Source: Thiomonas sp. (GTDB lineage: Bacteria; Pseudomonadota; Gammaproteobacteria; Burkholderiales; Burkholderiaceae_C). Taken from it: a stretch of DNA of 64,000 nt. Location: assembly GCA_027311065.1 (NCBI GenBank), contig DAICZP010000117.1, positions 45,923 to 109,922 on the forward strand. The letters are read 5' to 3'. The notes under the pieces were generated by a model, which was not told the DNA's origin, did no database searches, and saw only the letters and a program-made list of their open reading frames with translations. The position numbers and the translations under genes are program-made. Below are positions 62,675 to 64,000 of the stretch, in pieces (within the stretch, counting starts at the first letter, position 1; each line of letters starts with the position of its first letter).

Positions 62675-63817
62675 ATGAGCGTCGTCACCTGCGTCGAGGA
62701 CCTTCGCCTGTTGGCGAAGAAGCGCGTACCCCGCATGTTCTATGACTATGCTGACTCTGGGGCGTGGACGGAAGGCACATACCGCGCCAACGAACACGAC
62801 TTCACATCGATCAAATTGCGCCAGCGCGTCGCAGTGAACATCGCGCAGCGATCTTTGCGTTCGGAGATGCTTGGCGCACCTGTTTCCATGCCGGTGGCGC
62901 TTGCGCCAACCGGTCTGACAGGCATGCAGCATCCCGACGGCGAGATCCTCGCCGCCAGGGCTGCGGAGCGCTTCGGCGTGCCGTTCACGTTGTCGACCAT
63001 GAGCATCTGTTCGATCGAGGACGTTGCGGCAAACACCAAGGCGCCATTCTGGTTCCAGTTGTACGTGATGCGCGACCGCACGTTCATCGAAGATCTGATC
63101 GAACGTGCCAAATCCGCACGATGCTCGGCACTGATGCTGACCCTGGACCTGCAGATCCTGGGCCAGCGTCACAAGGATCTGAAGAACGGCCTGTCGGCGC
63201 CCCCGAAGCCGACCCTGGCGAATCTGCTCAACATCGCCACGAAGCCGCGTTGGGCTTTCGGCATGCTTGGTACGAAGCGACGTCAGTTCGGGAACATCGT
63301 CGGCCACGTCAAGGGCGTGCAGGACATGAGCTCGTTGTCGTCATGGACCAGCCAGCAGTTCGATCCCAGCCTCAGCTGGGACGACGTGGCATGGATCAAG
63401 CGCCGATGGGGTGGCAAGCTGATTCTCAAGGGAATCATGGATCCGGAGGATGCTCGTCTGGCCGTGAACAGCGGCGCTGACGCGCTGGTGGTCTCCAACC
63501 ACGGCGGACGCCAGCTCGACGGCGCGCCGAGCTCGATCGCGGCGCTGCCTGCCATCGTCGATGCCGTTGGCGGCGCCATGGAGGTCTGGCTCGATGGCGG
63601 CATCCGCTCTGGGCAGGACGTGTTCAAGGCGCTGGCCCTCGGTGCCCGCGGCACATTGATCGGTCGTGCCTTCCTCTACGGACTGGGCGCCGCCGGTGAA
63701 GCCGGCGTCAGCAAATGTCTGGATCTGATCCGCAACGAGCTCGACATCACCATGGCCTTCTGCGGCCTCAATGACGTACGCCGCGCCGATCGCAGCGTCC
63801 TCGTCAACCAGGACTGA
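62675..63817 (+). CDS. lldD: FMN-dependent L-lactate dehydrogenase
   Basis: Membrane-associated flavoenzyme of 380 residues that oxidises L-lactate to pyruvate and passes electrons to the quinone pool. FMN and substrate motifs: FYDYADSGAWTEGTYRANE, PVALAPTGLTGMQHPDGE, LTLDLQILGQRHKDLKNG and the catalytic histidine in VVSNHGGRQLDGAPSS; phosphate-binding GGIRSGQDVFKAL. GGGAGAAATC precedes the ATG. With lldP it forms a complete lactate-use operon. Confidence 0.95.
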   Translation: MSVVTCVEDLRLLAKKRVPRMFYDYADSGAWTEGTYRANEHDFTSIKLRQRVAVNIAQRSLRSEMLGAPVSMPVALAPTGLTGMQHPDGEILAARAAERFGVPFTLSTMSICSIEDVAANTKAPFWFQLYVMRDRTFIEDLIERAKSARCSALMLTLDLQILGQRHKDLKNGLSAPPKPTLANLLNIATKPRWAFGMLGTKRRQFGNIVGHVKGVQDMSSLSSWTSQQFDPSLSWDDVAWIKRRWGGKLILKGIMDPEDARLAVNSGADALVVSNHGGRQLDGAPSSIAALPAIVDAVGGAMEVWLDGGIRSGQDVFKALALGARGTLIGRAFLYGLGAAGEAGVSKCLDLIRNELDITMAFCGLNDVRRADRSVLVNQD

Positions 63818-63916
63818 GCTGGCGCCACCCTCCCCGGAGCGTTCCGGTTCAAGCCAGCCTCGCCCCCGGGTAGACCGCGCCGCAGTCGTGCCGACAGCGC
63901 GTGCCAGGCCCGGGCT

Positions 63917-64000
63917 TCAGTCGAACACCGGGGTTTCCACGCCCAGAACCTTGTGCAGCTTGGGGCTGGTGGTGGTGTACTGGAGGTGGACCTTCTTTTC
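63917..64000 (-). CDS. C-terminal end of an unidentified protein (cut by window edge)
   Basis: Reading the minus strand from the right edge gives 27 codons and a TGA: EKKVHLQYTTTSPKLHKVLG, then VETPVFD. The end sits 99 bases from the convergent lldD stop, a normal intergenic distance, and the residues are protein-like. I do not recognise the family from this fragment. Confidence 0.5.
   Translation of the reverse strand, partial: EKKVHLQYTTTSPKLHKVLGVETPVFD

Noticed and set aside
63834-63847. Hairpin CCGGA-GCGT-TCCGG after lldD as terminator
   Set aside because: Five-pair stem with no T run; too weak to call.

Overview
The window is a high-GC stretch of a proteobacterial chromosome, most likely a betaproteobacterium of the Burkholderiales type. 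This is an inference from the urease subunit sequences (a four-residue insertion near residue 40 of UreC), the catabolic and transport repertoire, and the absence of phage or plasmid genes. Genes are tightly packed in operons with many ATGA overlaps. I see no rRNA, tRNA, CRISPR array, insertion sequence or integrase.

Left part (1-14.9 kb). A katG cut by the window edge and a chemotaxis receptor precede a MerR-type regulator with a B12-binding domain of the CarH/LitR kind. Divergent from it runs a stress operon: exported glutathione peroxidase, FolE2, an FAD amine-oxidase-like protein, DUF1365, a Cfa-like methyltransferase that has lost bicarbonate-site residues, a DUF3833 lipoprotein, an SDR and a SnoaL-like protein. 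A Tat-exported superoxide reductase follows. Two copies of one palindrome flank the regulator/operon divide. A DevBCA/MacAB-like exporter lies convergent to this block.

Second part (15-25.3 kb). Three c-di-GMP proteins come first (HD-GYP; GAF-PAS-degenerate GGDEF-EAL; hemerythrin-GAF-GGDEF). They are followed by an unknown membrane protein, a protein built from three tandem PTPS/QueD repeats, and an NO-stress group: NsrR, a hemerythrin protein whose promoter overlaps an NsrR-type operator, FdxA and a glycine-zipper protein.

Third part (25.3-45.8 kb). A livKHMGF-type transporter operon ends in dctB-dctD and begins with a good sigma-54 promoter, suggesting a self-contained sense-and-transport unit. 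Next come a GT2 enzyme, a PilZ/YcgR protein and a 1335-residue globin-coupled GGDEF-EAL protein in one operon. An aldehyde dehydrogenase/DUF779 pair is divergent from an AcoR-like sigma-54 activator, with palindromic candidate enhancer sites between them. An ovothiol synthase (OvoA) follows.

Right part (45.9-64 kb). A urea module consists of ureD, the urea ABC transporter urtABCDE on the opposite strand, and ureABCEFG. The urtA-ureA intergenic region holds a consensus sigma-54 promoter, a second facing candidate, and two NtrC-like sites between them. Then come an Anbu proteasome-like protease, a marR-cytochrome b561-yceI-yceI operon with a perfect operator palindrome, and an L-lactate module (lldR, lldP, lldD) with two operators bracketing a clear sigma-70 promoter. 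The right edge cuts an unidentified gene.
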